Shown in pieces: positions 1-8,062 of a stretch of 64,000 nt of DNA. This DNA is from Herpetosiphon llansteffanensis (GTDB taxonomy: Bacteria; Chloroflexota; Chloroflexia; Chloroflexales; Herpetosiphonaceae), in the NCBI RefSeq assembly GCF_003205875.1, contig NZ_PUBZ01000092.1:62001-126000 (forward strand), in the 5' to 3' direction. Made by a program: the position numbers and the translations under genes. Positions within the stretch are counted from its first letter, which is position 1. Every line of letters starts with the position of its first letter. Below the pieces are notes generated by a model. That model was given only the letters and a program-made list of their open reading frames with translations. It searched no databases and was not told where the DNA came from.

Positions 1-306
1 GCGGCCAGCCACGCTTGAATGCCACCATCAAGAATATGCAGGCTCGGCACATCGACGTGCTGTAATATATTCGCTGCTTGCTGCGAACGCTGACCACTGC
101 GGCAGACTAGAACGACTGGGGCTTTGAGGGTTGCGCTCAGCTGTTGACTTTGCTGCGCAAGCTGATCAAGCGCCACATGCAGGCTGCCAGCAATATGCAG
201 GCTTTCAAATTCGGCGGCAGTGCGCACATCAAGCAACACCAGCTCGTTGCCAGCTTGAAGATACTGTTTAACATCTTCAACAGTGAGAATAAATGCTAAT
301 TCCATG
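1..306 (-). CDS. Rhodanese-like sulfurtransferase domain protein (3' end outside window)
   Basis: The 102 visible codons begin with ATG at 306 and run off the left edge. The protein opens MELAFILTVEDVKQYLQ and has the rhodanese fold landmarks: LLDVRTAAEFESLHIAGS near residues 24-41, and the active-site loop VCRSGQRSQQAA near 67-78, whose Cys68 would carry the persulfide. It then reads HILDGGIQAW (90-99), the usual end of a single rhodanese domain of about 100 aa. It is probably a small cytoplasmic sulfur carrier or transferase. The sulfur acceptor cannot be told from the sequence, and a C-terminal extension beyond the window cannot be excluded. Confidence 0.88.
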
Positions 307-480
307 CCCACAACTCCATAAGTACAAAAAAAGTCGTTAGGCACTCTCATTACACGGTTTGCGCTGGTTCTGGAAGACTTTCCAGCATGTGAGTAGGCTT
401 GGTTCGTGGGACAAGCATAACGCTCTACGTTTAGTATACCCTAAATTTTTTCATGCTAACGTTTTGCGTTCTGTTCTGGC

Positions 481-529
481 TTGACAAACAAATTTTTCGG
501 CGTACCATTTGATTAGTTAGATTAACTAA
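481..529 (+). promoter_or_regulatory. Promoter with palindromic operator for the MFS exporter
   Basis: TTGACA (481-486) and TACCAT (503-508) are 16 bp apart and could form a sigma-70 promoter. The palindrome TTAGTTA-GAT-TAACTAA (513-529; 7-bp perfect arms, 3-bp centre) covers the expected transcription start. It matches at 14 of 17 positions a palindrome at 49350-49366 in front of the ABC exporter pair. The rest of the 330-bp gap (307-636) holds no other feature that I can support. Confidence 0.6.
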
Positions 530-636
530 GCAAATAGTTGCAATCTATCAGCAGTAGTTTGCATGGTCGCAAGCACCCACAGACTGCTGTTTTTTGATGT
601 GGACGAATTTGGACAGGCTAATTGCGAGGGTATTTC

Positions 637-2274
637 ATGGCAGCGACAGCGCAAAATTCAGAGCAATCACCAAAAGGTGGGCTTGACTACAAATGGAAGG
701 TATTAATTTCGGTGATATTCGGAATCTTCATGGTGATTCTGGATACGACTGTCGTCAACGTGGCATTTCGCACGGTGCAGCAAGATCTCGGGGCCACGAT
801 CAACGAAGCTCAATGGATTTTGAGCATTTATGTGTTGATGTTGGGAATTAGCACGCCAATTTCGGGCTACATGGCCGATCGTTTTGGCCTCAAACGCACC
901 TATGTGATTGGGCTTTCGATCTTTGTGTTTGGCTCGTTTTTGTGTGGGGTTGCGCCAACGATTGAAACCCTCGTGATTGCGCGGGCAATTCAGGGGCTTG
1001 GCGGTGGTTTATCGACTCCGCTTGGCACGGCATTCATCTATGGTGCGTTTCCACCCAACGAGCGTGGTAAGGCCTTAGGTGTGTTTGGGATTGCCATGGT
1101 GCTCGGGCCGGCGTTGGGGCCAATTTTGGGTGGATTGTTAGTCGATAACGACCTCTGGCGCTGGATCTTTTTCATCAATGTGCCAATTGGCATTCTTGGG
1201 GTCAGCTTGGCAGTACGCTGGCTCAAACCAACTCCGCCAACAGGCAAGCCCAAACTCGACGTTTTAGGCCTGATCACCTCAACCGTTGGTTTTGGTGCTG
1301 TGCTCTATGCAGCCACGATTGCCGCCGAACAAGGCTGGGATTCGGGCAACGTAACGCTGTGGTTTATCATTGGTGGCATTAGCTTGGTCTTGTTTGGCTT
1401 AATCGAATTGTTCGTCGCCAAAGAGCCATTGCTGGATTTACGCTTATTCAAAAAGCCAACCTTTGCCATGGCCAATTTGGTTGGCTGGGTCAGCGTTTTG
1501 GCCTTGTTTGGCGCAGAATTTTTGTTGCCCTTGTATCTGCAAGTGTTGCGGGGCCGCACAGCCTTAGAAACAGGTTTTATCTTGCTGCCATTAGCAGTAG
1601 CCGCTGGTTTTGCTACGCCAACCGCTGGCCGCTTGTACGATAAAATTGGCCCCCGCCCATTGATCGTTACTGGCTATGCGATTTTGATTTTGAATACGTG
1701 GCAACTTTCGCAGCTTCAAGCAGATACCTCAATTGGCTGGATTATGTTTTTGCTGGCGCTGCGCGGCTTGGCACTGGGCATGACCGTCCAAACAACCTTC
1801 GTCACGGCACTTTCGGATGTTGATTTGCCCAAAGTACCCCGCGGCTCAGCCTTGATCAATGCGACACGCCAAGTCATTCAATCGATTGGTGTGGCGGTGT
1901 TGGCAACGATTCTGGCCAGCACAACCTCGGTTGCAACCAAAGAATTTCAAGAAGAATCGCAGGCACGGGCTGCTGAAAATGCTCAGGCAGGAATTCATAC
2001 GCCAGCATTTGGCTTGTGCGAAACGCCGGGCGTTGATCCGGCCAACAATTTGCCAGCAGGCGTGGCGCAAGCTCCAGCCGAAGTGCAAAACCAAGTTCGC
2101 AGCAGCATTCAAACCGCTTGTTCTGAACAAGTTGCTGGTTTCGAAAAAACCTATCACTTCACCTTCTATGTCGCGATGGTCGCGCTGATCCTTGGCTTGT
2201 TCTTGCCTGGCTGGCCGCTCAAATGGGCTGGCAGAGGTGGCAATGCAGAATCGGCGGTGGCTGCTGGTCACTAG
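637..2274 (+). CDS. MFS drug:H+ antiporter, DHA2 (EmrB/QacA) family
   Basis: This is a 545-aa inner-membrane protein with about 14 hydrophobic segments, the DHA2 topology. After a short polar N-terminus come WKVLISVIFGIFMVILDTTV, with the conserved Asp of TM1 (LDTTVVNVA), and then the MFS motif-A region GYMADRFGLKR after TM2. Motif C appears as LGPALGPILGG in TM5. A hydrophilic loop of roughly 70 residues with two Cys precedes the last TM. ATG 637 is preferred over an upstream in-frame TTG because GAGGG (626-630) lies 6 bp before it. The likely role is proton-driven export of drugs or other hydrophobic compounds. The substrate is unknown, and the operator upstream suggests inducible expression. 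Confidence 0.9.
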   Translation: MAATAQNSEQSPKGGLDYKWKVLISVIFGIFMVILDTTVVNVAFRTVQQDLGATINEAQWILSIYVLMLGISTPISGYMADRFGLKRTYVIGLSIFVFGSFLCGVAPTIETLVIARAIQGLGGGLSTPLGTAFIYGAFPPNERGKALGVFGIAMVLGPALGPILGGLLVDNDLWRWIFFINVPIGILGVSLAVRWLKPTPPTGKPKLDVLGLITSTVGFGAVLYAATIAAEQGWDSGNVTLWFIIGGISLVLFGLIELFVAKEPLLDLRLFKKPTFAMANLVGWVSVLALFGAEFLLPLYLQVLRGRTALETGFILLPLAVAAGFATPTAGRLYDKIGPRPLIVTGYAILILNTWQLSQLQADTSIGWIMFLLALRGLALGMTVQTTFVTALSDVDLPKVPRGSALINATRQVIQSIGVAVLATILASTTSVATKEFQEESQARAAENAQAGIHTPAFGLCETPGVDPANNLPAGVAQAPAEVQNQVRSSIQTACSEQVAGFEKTYHFTFYVAMVALILGLFLPGWPLKWAGRGGNAESAVAAGH

Positions 2275-2302
2275 GAGATAACAGCATAACGATTACCGCA
2301 AT

Positions 2303-2336
2303 GGCGCAGAGTCTTAATTTGGCTCTGCGCCTTTTG
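2303..2336 (+). terminator. Rho-independent terminator of the MFS gene
   Basis: GGCGCAGAG (2303-2311) pairs perfectly with CTCTGCGCC (2323-2331) and is followed by TTTTGGTT. It lies 28 bp after the stop codon. Confidence 0.8.
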
Positions 2337-2450
2337 GTTAATTACATTCATTGCACAGAGGCTAATTAATCGCATTTTTGGCCTAAAACTTGTAAACCAA
2401 GCCAGTCATTGACGGTATAATACCAACTCTATATCAGGAGGAACTTACAG

Positions 2451-3296
2451 ATGAAACGCCTCAATCTTGTGGCTCTGTTGAGCCTGCTGTTGGTTGTGCT
2501 GGGAGCGTGTGGCTCGGAAGCAGCAACCCCAACGACAGCACCAACGACTGGTTCAAGCACTGGTTCAACGACCGCTCCCGCAACTGGCAAAATCGATCTT
2601 GCTGGCCGCGAAGTAACCATCGCCGTCGAAAACTTGTACCCACCATTCAACTATATCAACCCCCAAACGGGCAAAGGCGAAGGCTGGGATTACGACGCGT
2701 GGAATGCGATTTGTGCCGAATTGAACTGTAAACCAGTTTACAAAGAAGCCTCATGGGAAGGCATGATCCAAGCGGTCAGCAATGGTCAATTCGATGCTGC
2801 TGCCGATGGGATTACAATTACCCCAGACCGAGCCAAAGAAGTGGCCTTCTCAGATGGCTATATTAAAATTAGCCAACGCTTGTTGGTGCGCAGCGATGAA
2901 ACCCGCTTCGCCAGCATGGACGAATTCGCCAAAACCGAATTTCGTTTAGGCACCCAAACTGGCACCAGCAACTACGAAACCGCCAAAGGATTGCTGCCAG
3001 AAGCACGCATCCAAGGCTTTGAAACCTTCCCGTTCGCGGTCGCAGCCTTGATCAACGGTGACGTTGACGCGGTGATTATGGACGAAACCGCTGGCCAAGG
3101 CTATGTTGGCAATAACAGCGAACAATTGAAGTTGGTTGGCGACCCAATTAAGAGCGATGAATTGGGCTTTATCTTCCCAAAAAACAGCGATTTGGTTGCG
3201 CCAGTTAATGCCGCCCTCAAAACGCTGCGCGAAAACGGCAAGTTGGCCGAGCTGGAAAAGAAATATTTCAGCGCCGATTTCAAATTGCCCGAATAA
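2451..3296 (+). CDS. Amino-acid ABC transporter substrate-binding lipoprotein (SBP family 3)
   Basis: This 281-aa secreted lipoprotein has a signal MKRLNLVALLSLLLVVLGAC with lipobox LGAC (Cys20), then a Thr/Ser/Ala-rich tether to about residue 45. The SBP_bac_3 fold follows, with FDAAADGITITPDRAKEVAFS as the typical family-3 signature and GTQTGTSNYE in the second lobe. It would capture a polar amino acid outside the membrane and hand it to the permease and ATPase encoded next. RBS AGGAGGA (2436-2442) precedes ATG 2451. A perfect TATAAT lies at 2416-2421, but no good -35 stands at the normal distance. The ligand cannot be assigned. Confidence 0.9.
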   Translation: MKRLNLVALLSLLLVVLGACGSEAATPTTAPTTGSSTGSTTAPATGKIDLAGREVTIAVENLYPPFNYINPQTGKGEGWDYDAWNAICAELNCKPVYKEASWEGMIQAVSNGQFDAAADGITITPDRAKEVAFSDGYIKISQRLLVRSDETRFASMDEFAKTEFRLGTQTGTSNYETAKGLLPEARIQGFETFPFAVAALINGDVDAVIMDETAGQGYVGNNSEQLKLVGDPIKSDELGFIFPKNSDLVAPVNAALKTLRENGKLAELEKKYFSADFKLPE

Positions 3297-3310
3297 GCTT
3301 TCTTAAGCTT

Positions 3311-3338
3311 CAGTGGTGTGGCCCAGGCTACACCACTG
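3311..3338 (+). terminator. Hairpin between binding-protein and permease genes
   Basis: CAGTGGTGT (3311-3319) pairs with ACACCACTG (3330-3338), with no T-run behind it. Such hairpins between a binding-protein gene and its permease gene often stabilise the upstream message or attenuate the downstream one. This role is inferred. Confidence 0.5.
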
Positions 3339-3378
3339 AGTTATTCCATCCTCGCCTATGGATCAACAAGGAGTCCGA

Positions 3379-4182
3379 ATGGCTGCTGACCTTCCGCCTT
3401 CAACCTCGCTGAAACCTCCAACCAAAAAACGCTTTAATTGGCGCACATTTCCTTGGTGGCTGGTCGCAATTGGTCTGATCATCGCCTACATGGGCTTTCG
3501 GATTATCAGTGACCCTGTATATACCCGGATCTTCGAAACGATTCTGACCGGACTTGGCGCAACGCTGATGGTCACAGTTATTTCATTTATTTGTGCATTA
3601 ATCTTAGGTTTATTGCTTGGGCTAGGGCGGGTTTCGCGTAACGTACTCATCCGCAATCTCTCAATTGGCTACATCGAATTTATTCGCGGTGTGCCCATTT
3701 TGGTGCTGATTTTTACGATTTCATTTGCAATCGTGCCTGCCTTATCCAATGGACTTGGGTTGAATGCCAGTAATGTTTCGCTGACAGTTCGGGCAATTAT
3801 TGCCTTAGTATTGATTTATGCGGCCTATATTGCCGAAATTTTTCGCGCTGGCATCGAATCAATCAGCCGTGGCCAGATGGAAGCTGCTCGTTCGTTGGGC
3901 TTGACTCATGGGCAAGCGATGCGTTATGTCATCTTACCGCAAGCATTTCGCAACGTGCTACCAGCCTTAGGCAACGATCTGATCGCTATTCTCAAAGATT
4001 CGTCGTTGGTTTCGGTCTTGGGCGTGCGCGAAATAACCCAAGTTTCACGGCTTTCGGTTAGCTCGTCGTTTAAATACGAAGAAACCTACTTTATTCTGAC
4101 CGCCTTTTATTTGACCATGACTTTAGTGCTTTCATTGCTGCTGCAATGGTTGCAACGAAAGATGAGCAGCAATGTCCACTAA
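3379..4182 (+). CDS. Amino-acid ABC transporter permease (HisM family)
   Basis: This 267-aa integral membrane protein has a Pro-rich cytoplasmic N-terminus and about five or six TM segments. The EAA loop that contacts the ATPase reads [20 protein letters not shown] followed by LPQAFR, the standard polar amino-acid permease signature. The N-terminal [12 protein letters not shown] motif is also typical of HisMQ. ATG 3379 is chosen because AAGGAG (3368-3373) sits 5 bp upstream. An in-frame ATG at 3358 has no ribosome site. The gene overlaps the ATPase gene by 11 bp, so the two are probably translationally coupled. Confidence 0.9.
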   Translation: MAADLPPSTSLKPPTKKRFNWRTFPWWLVAIGLIIAYMGFRIISDPVYTRIFETILTGLGATLMVTVISFICALILGLLLGLGRVSRNVLIRNLSIGYIEFIRGVPILVLIFTISFAIVPALSNGLGLNASNVSLTVRAIIALVLIYAAYIAEIFRAGIESISRGQMEAARSLGLTHGQAMRYVILPQAFRNVLPALGNDLIAILKDSSLVSVLGVREITQVSRLSVSSSFKYEETYFILTAFYLTMTLVLSLLLQWLQRKMSSNVH

Positions 4183-4960
4183 ACTTGCCACTGCCAACCA
4201 ACCAATGATCAGTATCAGCAATGTTAGCAAGTTTTTTGGCGATTTTCGAGCCTTAGACGATGTGAGCCTCACGGTTGATCGCGGCGAGGTGTTGATGATT
4301 GTTGGGCCTTCTGGCTCAGGCAAATCGACCTTATTACGCTGTATCAACTATCTCGAAGTACCTGATGCTGGCGAGATTATTATCGATGGCAAGCATGTCA
4401 CGCCTAAAGAAATCGATGGCAAGTTTGTCAGGCTCAAAGAACGGGGATTAAACGCAATTCGTGCCGAAGTGGGCATGGTATTTCAGCGCTTCGAGTTGTT
4501 TCCGCATCTCACGGTATTGGAAAATATTTGCTTGGCGCAGCAAAAAGTGCGCAAAAGCTCACGCAGCGAAAGCGAAAAGGTTGCCCGTGGCTTGCTCGAA
4601 AAAGTCGGCATCCCAGAGCAAGCCAACAAATATCCACCCAAGCTTTCTGGCGGCCAACAACAACGGGTGGCAATTGCGCGCTCGTTGGCGATGCAACCAA
4701 AAGTCATTCTGTTCGATGAGCCAACCTCGGCGCTCGACCCAGAGATGATCAACGAAGTGCTCGATGTGATGTTGACGCTGGCCAGCGAAGGCATGACGAT
4801 GGTGGTGGTTTCGCACGAAATGGGGTTTGCGCGCAAGGCAGCGCATCAAGTGGTCTTTATGGATGGCGGCACAATTGTCGAGCAAGGTACGCCCGACCAA
4901 GTGTTTGGCGCACCGCAACATGAACGCACCAAGCTATTCTTATCGCGGATTTTGCACTAA
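4172..4960 (+). CDS. Polar amino-acid ABC transporter ATPase (GlnQ/HisP type)
   Basis: This 262-aa cytoplasmic ATPase has Walker [11 protein letters not shown]-loop [13 protein letters not shown], signature [16 protein letters not shown], Walker [14 protein letters not shown] with the catalytic Glu, and H-loop [10 protein letters not shown]. The [11 protein letters not shown] and HEMGFAR wording is typical of the polar amino-acid importers. An insert of about 10 residues ([16 protein letters not shown]) before the Q-loop is seen in some of these ATPases. ATG 4172 lies inside the end of the permease gene. With the two preceding genes it makes a complete importer. Confidence 0.93.
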   Translation: MSTKLATANQPMISISNVSKFFGDFRALDDVSLTVDRGEVLMIVGPSGSGKSTLLRCINYLEVPDAGEIIIDGKHVTPKEIDGKFVRLKERGLNAIRAEVGMVFQRFELFPHLTVLENICLAQQKVRKSSRSESEKVARGLLEKVGIPEQANKYPPKLSGGQQQRVAIARSLAMQPKVILFDEPTSALDPEMINEVLDVMLTLASEGMTMVVVSHEMGFARKAAHQVVFMDGGTIVEQGTPDQVFGAPQHERTKLFLSRILH

Positions 4961-5265
4961 ACGCTAGCTAAGGCCAAAATCATGGCCCACACACCCAAGC
5001 CGCTAATTCCCAGCCAACGATGCCAACGCGAGCTAGCGCGCCGAAAGGGAAATAAGGCCAGAATTGGCAGAATTAAACTTGCCAGCCACCAACGTTCCTG
5101 TTGATACCACCACGCCCACGCTACGGCTGCACCAGTGCTGAGCCATGTGGCAAAAAAAAGCGCATGATGCAGCCAACGCCAACGCCCCAAGCGCAAGTGC
5201 AAATATTGCACACTTGCACCAAGCGCCAAGGTACCACAATAGACCGCGCAAGCCAGATAGAGCAT
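4957..5265 (-). CDS. Small integral membrane protein, unknown
   Basis: This 102-aa, Trp- and Leu-rich protein has four predicted TM helices: [52 protein letters not shown] and [18 protein letters not shown] do not recognise the family. The start codon at 5265 overlaps the stop of the upstream gene by one base (TAATG), so translation is likely coupled. It is the last gene of a four-gene minus-strand cluster that begins with the M24 peptidase. It converges on the amino-acid transporter ATPase gene, and the two stops overlap. Confidence 0.65.
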   Translation of the reverse strand: MLYLACAVYCGTLALGASVQYLHLRLGRWRWLHHALFFATWLSTGAAVAWAWWYQQERWWLASLILPILALFPFRRASSRWHRWLGISGLGVWAMILALASV

Positions 5266-5771
5266 TATTTCAGTTGCTCGGCTACATCGGCTAGCGCTTT
5301 TTGCAAGCGATCAAGATAGCCGTTGAATGGGGCTTGGTTGAGGTCAATCGTAATTGGCACATTCAAATCGACCGCCACGCTGGTCGAAATTGCTACGGTT
5401 TGGTTGAAGGTAATCGGCACGTTGGTCGAAACTGGTATCGTCACATCAATTGGCACAGGGATCGTCAACGAGCCAAAGCCAGTATCAACTGGCAATTCAA
5501 TCGTATCTTTGATTTTAACTGAGGTATTGATTGGAATATCCAGCGATTGATTGATCGGCACATCAAGCTTGATCGGCACAGTTTGATTGATCGGCACTTG
5601 ATAGACCAATGGCTCACGACGTGCTTCATCAAGCGCAGTTTGCAATTGGCTTAGTTGTTGGCTAGCGGTTGAGCGCACCTGAAACAGCGTGCTAATGGTC
5701 CAAACATGCAGCGCCAACGAACCGATCACCAATAATACTAAAGTCCATAATGAAACACGTCGTTTTTGCAT
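5265..5771 (-). CDS. Membrane-anchored Pro-Ile repeat protein, unknown
   Basis: This is a 168-aa protein. A basic N-terminus (MQKRRVSLW) leads into a single TM helix (about residues 9-28), then a short helical stretch (STASQQLSQLQTALDEARR). From about residue 57 to 150 comes a run of short, spaced repeats of the form [VI]P[IV]-polar-[hydrophobic], for example VPINQTVPIKLDVPINQS and IPVPIDVTIPVSTNVPI. The C-terminus (YLDRLQKALADVAEQ) is helical again. The spacing of roughly 8-10 residues suggests a beta-rich rod or solenoid on the outer face of the membrane. No family is recognised. It lies 3 bp after a 43-aa membrane peptide gene and is coupled to the following 4-TM protein. Confidence 0.65.
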   Translation of the reverse strand: MQKRRVSLWTLVLLVIGSLALHVWTISTLFQVRSTASQQLSQLQTALDEARREPLVYQVPINQTVPIKLDVPINQSLDIPINTSVKIKDTIELPVDTGFGSLTIPVPIDVTIPVSTNVPITFNQTVAISTSVAVDLNVPITIDLNQAPFNGYLDRLQKALADVAEQLK

Positions 5772-5774
5772 ATG

Positions 5775-5906
5775 CTACTTTCTGGTGGCAGAACGTCGCC
5801 GCCACCACCAAATGCCCAAAATTCCCACCAGATTGCCTGCGCCAAGCGCCAGAATCATAGCCCACAGCGGTATATCTTGGGCTACAGCTTGTGCCAACAC
5901 GATCAT
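5775..5906 (-). CDS. 43-aa single-pass membrane peptide
   Basis: The reading frame starts at ATG 5906 and stops at 5775. Its start overlaps the TGA of the M24 peptidase gene as ATGA, a classic coupling arrangement. The peptide reads MIVLAQAVAQDIPLWAMILA, continues LGAGNLVGILGIWWW, and ends RRRSATRK. This gives one TM helix with a basic tail that should face the cytoplasm. It is too short for family assignment. Its place in a chain of overlapping genes is the main evidence that it is real. Confidence 0.55.
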   Translation of the reverse strand: MIVLAQAVAQDIPLWAMILALGAGNLVGILGIWWWRRRSATRK

Positions 5907-7003
5907 TTAACAATCAACTCCCGTGGAAAGTTGGTCAAACATTCTGCGCCATTGGCGGTCAACAACACATCATCTTCAATTCGCACGCCGCCAATTCCGG
6001 CAACGTAGGTGCCAGGCTCAACTGTAAAAACCGTGCCAATGGGTAAGGCCACTTTGTTGGTGCTGGCAATATAGGGCGGTTCGTGAATTTCCATGCCCAA
6101 GCCATGGCCAGTACGATGGATGAAGTAACGGCCTAATTCTGCATCTTCAACGACTTGGCGCGCCAAACGATCGACCTGTGCGCCACTCATGCCTGGTTTG
6201 GCTCCAGCGCAAGCAGCCCGATTGGCGGCTAAAACCGTATCATAGAGCATACGTTGTTGCTCAGTTGGCTCGCCTACGCTCACCGTGCGGGTAATATCCG
6301 AGCAATAGCCGCGATACAAAGCGCCGCCATCGAGAATCACCAGATCGCCAGTTTGAATTTGGCGCTCGCCGGTGGTGTGATGCGGATTAGCACTATTTGG
6401 GCCACTCGCTACAATCGTGGCAAACGATGGGCCTTCGCCACCAGCAGCTTGCATGGCTTCTTCCCAAATACGGGCAATTTCGCGTTCAGTTCGGCCCGGC
6501 TGAATCGCCTCGATTGCCGTTTTCAGCCCAGCCTCGACAATGCGCACGGCCTCGCGCATCAACTCAATTTCATCGCTGCCTTTTTGCATACGCAAGCTGG
6601 CAATCGCCGCGCTGGCATCAATGCTATGGATTCCAGCAACTTCTTCTAAGGCTCGCAATTCCATCACGCGCATCGTCGTGTATTCTACGCCAACCGTGCG
6701 ACCAATCAAGCCAGCGGCAGCGTTGCGCAAGGCATTCATCGGGCCTTCATCATCGCTCCATGGAAACCAACGCACCGCAATCTCGCCGCTATATTCGTCT
6801 AAAGCACGCGGTTGCTCCAAGGCTGGCAACACAATATTGATGCTTTGGGCATCGGCAGCGATTAACGCCAAGGCCAAACGCTCGCTCAAATGCAAGCTCA
6901 AACCAGTAAAATAGTGTAAATTAGCTCCAGGCATCAGCACCACATAATCCATCCCTTGTGGGCGGGCAGCGCTGGCCAACCGTCGAATTCGCACACCACT
7001 CAT
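5903..7003 (-). CDS. M24-family metallopeptidase (Xaa-Pro dipeptidase type)
   Basis: This 366-aa enzyme has a creatinase-like N-terminal domain (1-135) and a pita-bread M24 domain (140-366). All five metal ligands are visible: Asp225 in VILDGGALY, Asp236 in YCSDITRTV, His300 in HRTGHGLGMEIHEPP, Glu329 in TVEPGTYV and Glu343 in VRIEDDV. It would split X-Pro bonds in peptides in the cytoplasm with two metal ions. ATG 7003 is chosen because GGTGGAGG sits about 8 bp upstream. An upstream TTG at 7021 is less likely. Its stop overlaps the start of the 43-aa membrane peptide. Confidence 0.88.
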   Translation of the reverse strand: MSGVRIRRLASAARPQGMDYVVLMPGANLHYFTGLSLHLSERLALALIAADAQSINIVLPALEQPRALDEYSGEIAVRWFPWSDDEGPMNALRNAAAGLIGRTVGVEYTTMRVMELRALEEVAGIHSIDASAAIASLRMQKGSDEIELMREAVRIVEAGLKTAIEAIQPGRTEREIARIWEEAMQAAGGEGPSFATIVASGPNSANPHHTTGERQIQTGDLVILDGGALYRGYCSDITRTVSVGEPTEQQRMLYDTVLAANRAACAGAKPGMSGAQVDRLARQVVEDAELGRYFIHRTGHGLGMEIHEPPYIASTNKVALPIGTVFTVEPGTYVAGIGGVRIEDDVLLTANGAECLTNFPRELIVK

Positions 7004-7059
7004 TATCCAAACCTCCACCAAGATAGAATATGCTCAGTATAGCACTCTCACTCAAGAAT

Positions 7060-7920
7060 TTAGGCAGGCTTACGGCCTAGCGCCAGCAACTCCAAATGGT
7101 TGGAATAGAAGCTTGGTTGGTTGAACATACTAGCTGGATTTGTTGGATCAATCAATGTTTCAACTTGGGCCAGCATTGTTGGCTCAAGCTCTGCCTCAAC
7201 ATGGTGCAGCAAATCAATTAAATACTGATGCATAAAGGTTTGTTCATCAACGCTCAAAGGATATTGGTGATCGATGGTATACGAACGCATTGCGCATTCG
7301 CTCAAGCCAGCATCAGTGAAATAACCCAGCAAATTACGCCCAAGCTCATATTTTTGCAACTTAATCGGCTCATCGGCAATATCAGCCAATTGGGCATTGC
7401 GAATTGCTAGCTCAATTTCCGGCGGCCATGGCAACACATGATGATGCATTGTATCGTTTTCCAGAATTGCCACCCAACCGCCAGGCTTGGTTACCCGCGT
7501 CAACTCGGCGATTGCTGCTTGCGGCTCGGGCAAGCTATACAAACTATGTGCACACCAAATGAGATCAAAATAATCATCAGACCATGGCAACTGACGAATA
7601 TCAACTTGCTCAAAGCTGACGCGCTGGGCAACCTTTGTTGCACCAATTGCGTTTTGGGCCAAATGCAAATAGGCGGGCGACGCATCGGCAGCAACAACCC
7701 TGCCACTTGTGCCAACCCGTTGGGCAAGTAAAGCTGAATAAAATCCATCGCCACTGCCGAGATCCAGCACCATCATGCCTTCATTCAGCGGCAACGAATC
7801 GACAATTGCAACCAACGAAACTGCACACGCTCGATGAAATGCTTGCAACATGGGGGCATACGCTGGTAATTCATCATCGCCAAGCGCAGCTTCATTGCCA
7901 AATGCATGCTCTGCTGCCAT
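7060..7920 (-). CDS. Class I SAM-dependent methyltransferase
   Basis: This 286-aa cytoplasmic protein has a Rossmann methyltransferase domain at about 40-160. Motif I is MVLDLGSGDGFYSALLAQ, VVAADASPAYL follows as motif II, FEQVDIRQLPWSDDYFDLIW as motif III, and ELTRVTKPGGWVAILEND as the post-III strand. This pattern belongs to the Methyltransf_11/25 type acting on small molecules. The C-terminal 100 residues are helical and may shape the substrate pocket. ATG 7920 is used because AAGGAG lies 7 bp before it. The substrate is unknown, and the neighbours give no hint. Confidence 0.82.
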   Translation of the reverse strand: MAAEHAFGNEAALGDDELPAYAPMLQAFHRACAVSLVAIVDSLPLNEGMMVLDLGSGDGFYSALLAQRVGTSGRVVAADASPAYLHLAQNAIGATKVAQRVSFEQVDIRQLPWSDDYFDLIWCAHSLYSLPEPQAAIAELTRVTKPGGWVAILENDTMHHHVLPWPPEIELAIRNAQLADIADEPIKLQKYELGRNLLGYFTDAGLSECAMRSYTIDHQYPLSVDEQTFMHQYLIDLLHHVEAELEPTMLAQVETLIDPTNPASMFNQPSFYSNHLELLALGRKPA

Positions 7921-8000
7921 CGCACTACTCCTTGCCATCAACAAATGCTAGGCTGGTTAAATCAAGAAGCATACCGCAAATGAGCTTGTTGGATTATTAA

Positions 8001-8037
8001 AAACCAAATGACGCAAGCATTGCTGCCTGCGCCATTT
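8001..8037 (-). terminator. Terminator of the chitinase gene
   Basis: Read on the minus strand, AAATGGCGCAGG pairs with CTTGCGTCATTT with minor mismatches. It is followed by GGTTTTTAAT, about 25 bp after the chitinase stop. Confidence 0.65.
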
Positions 8038-8062
8038 AGCCTCACCGATATGAGTTTGAAAA

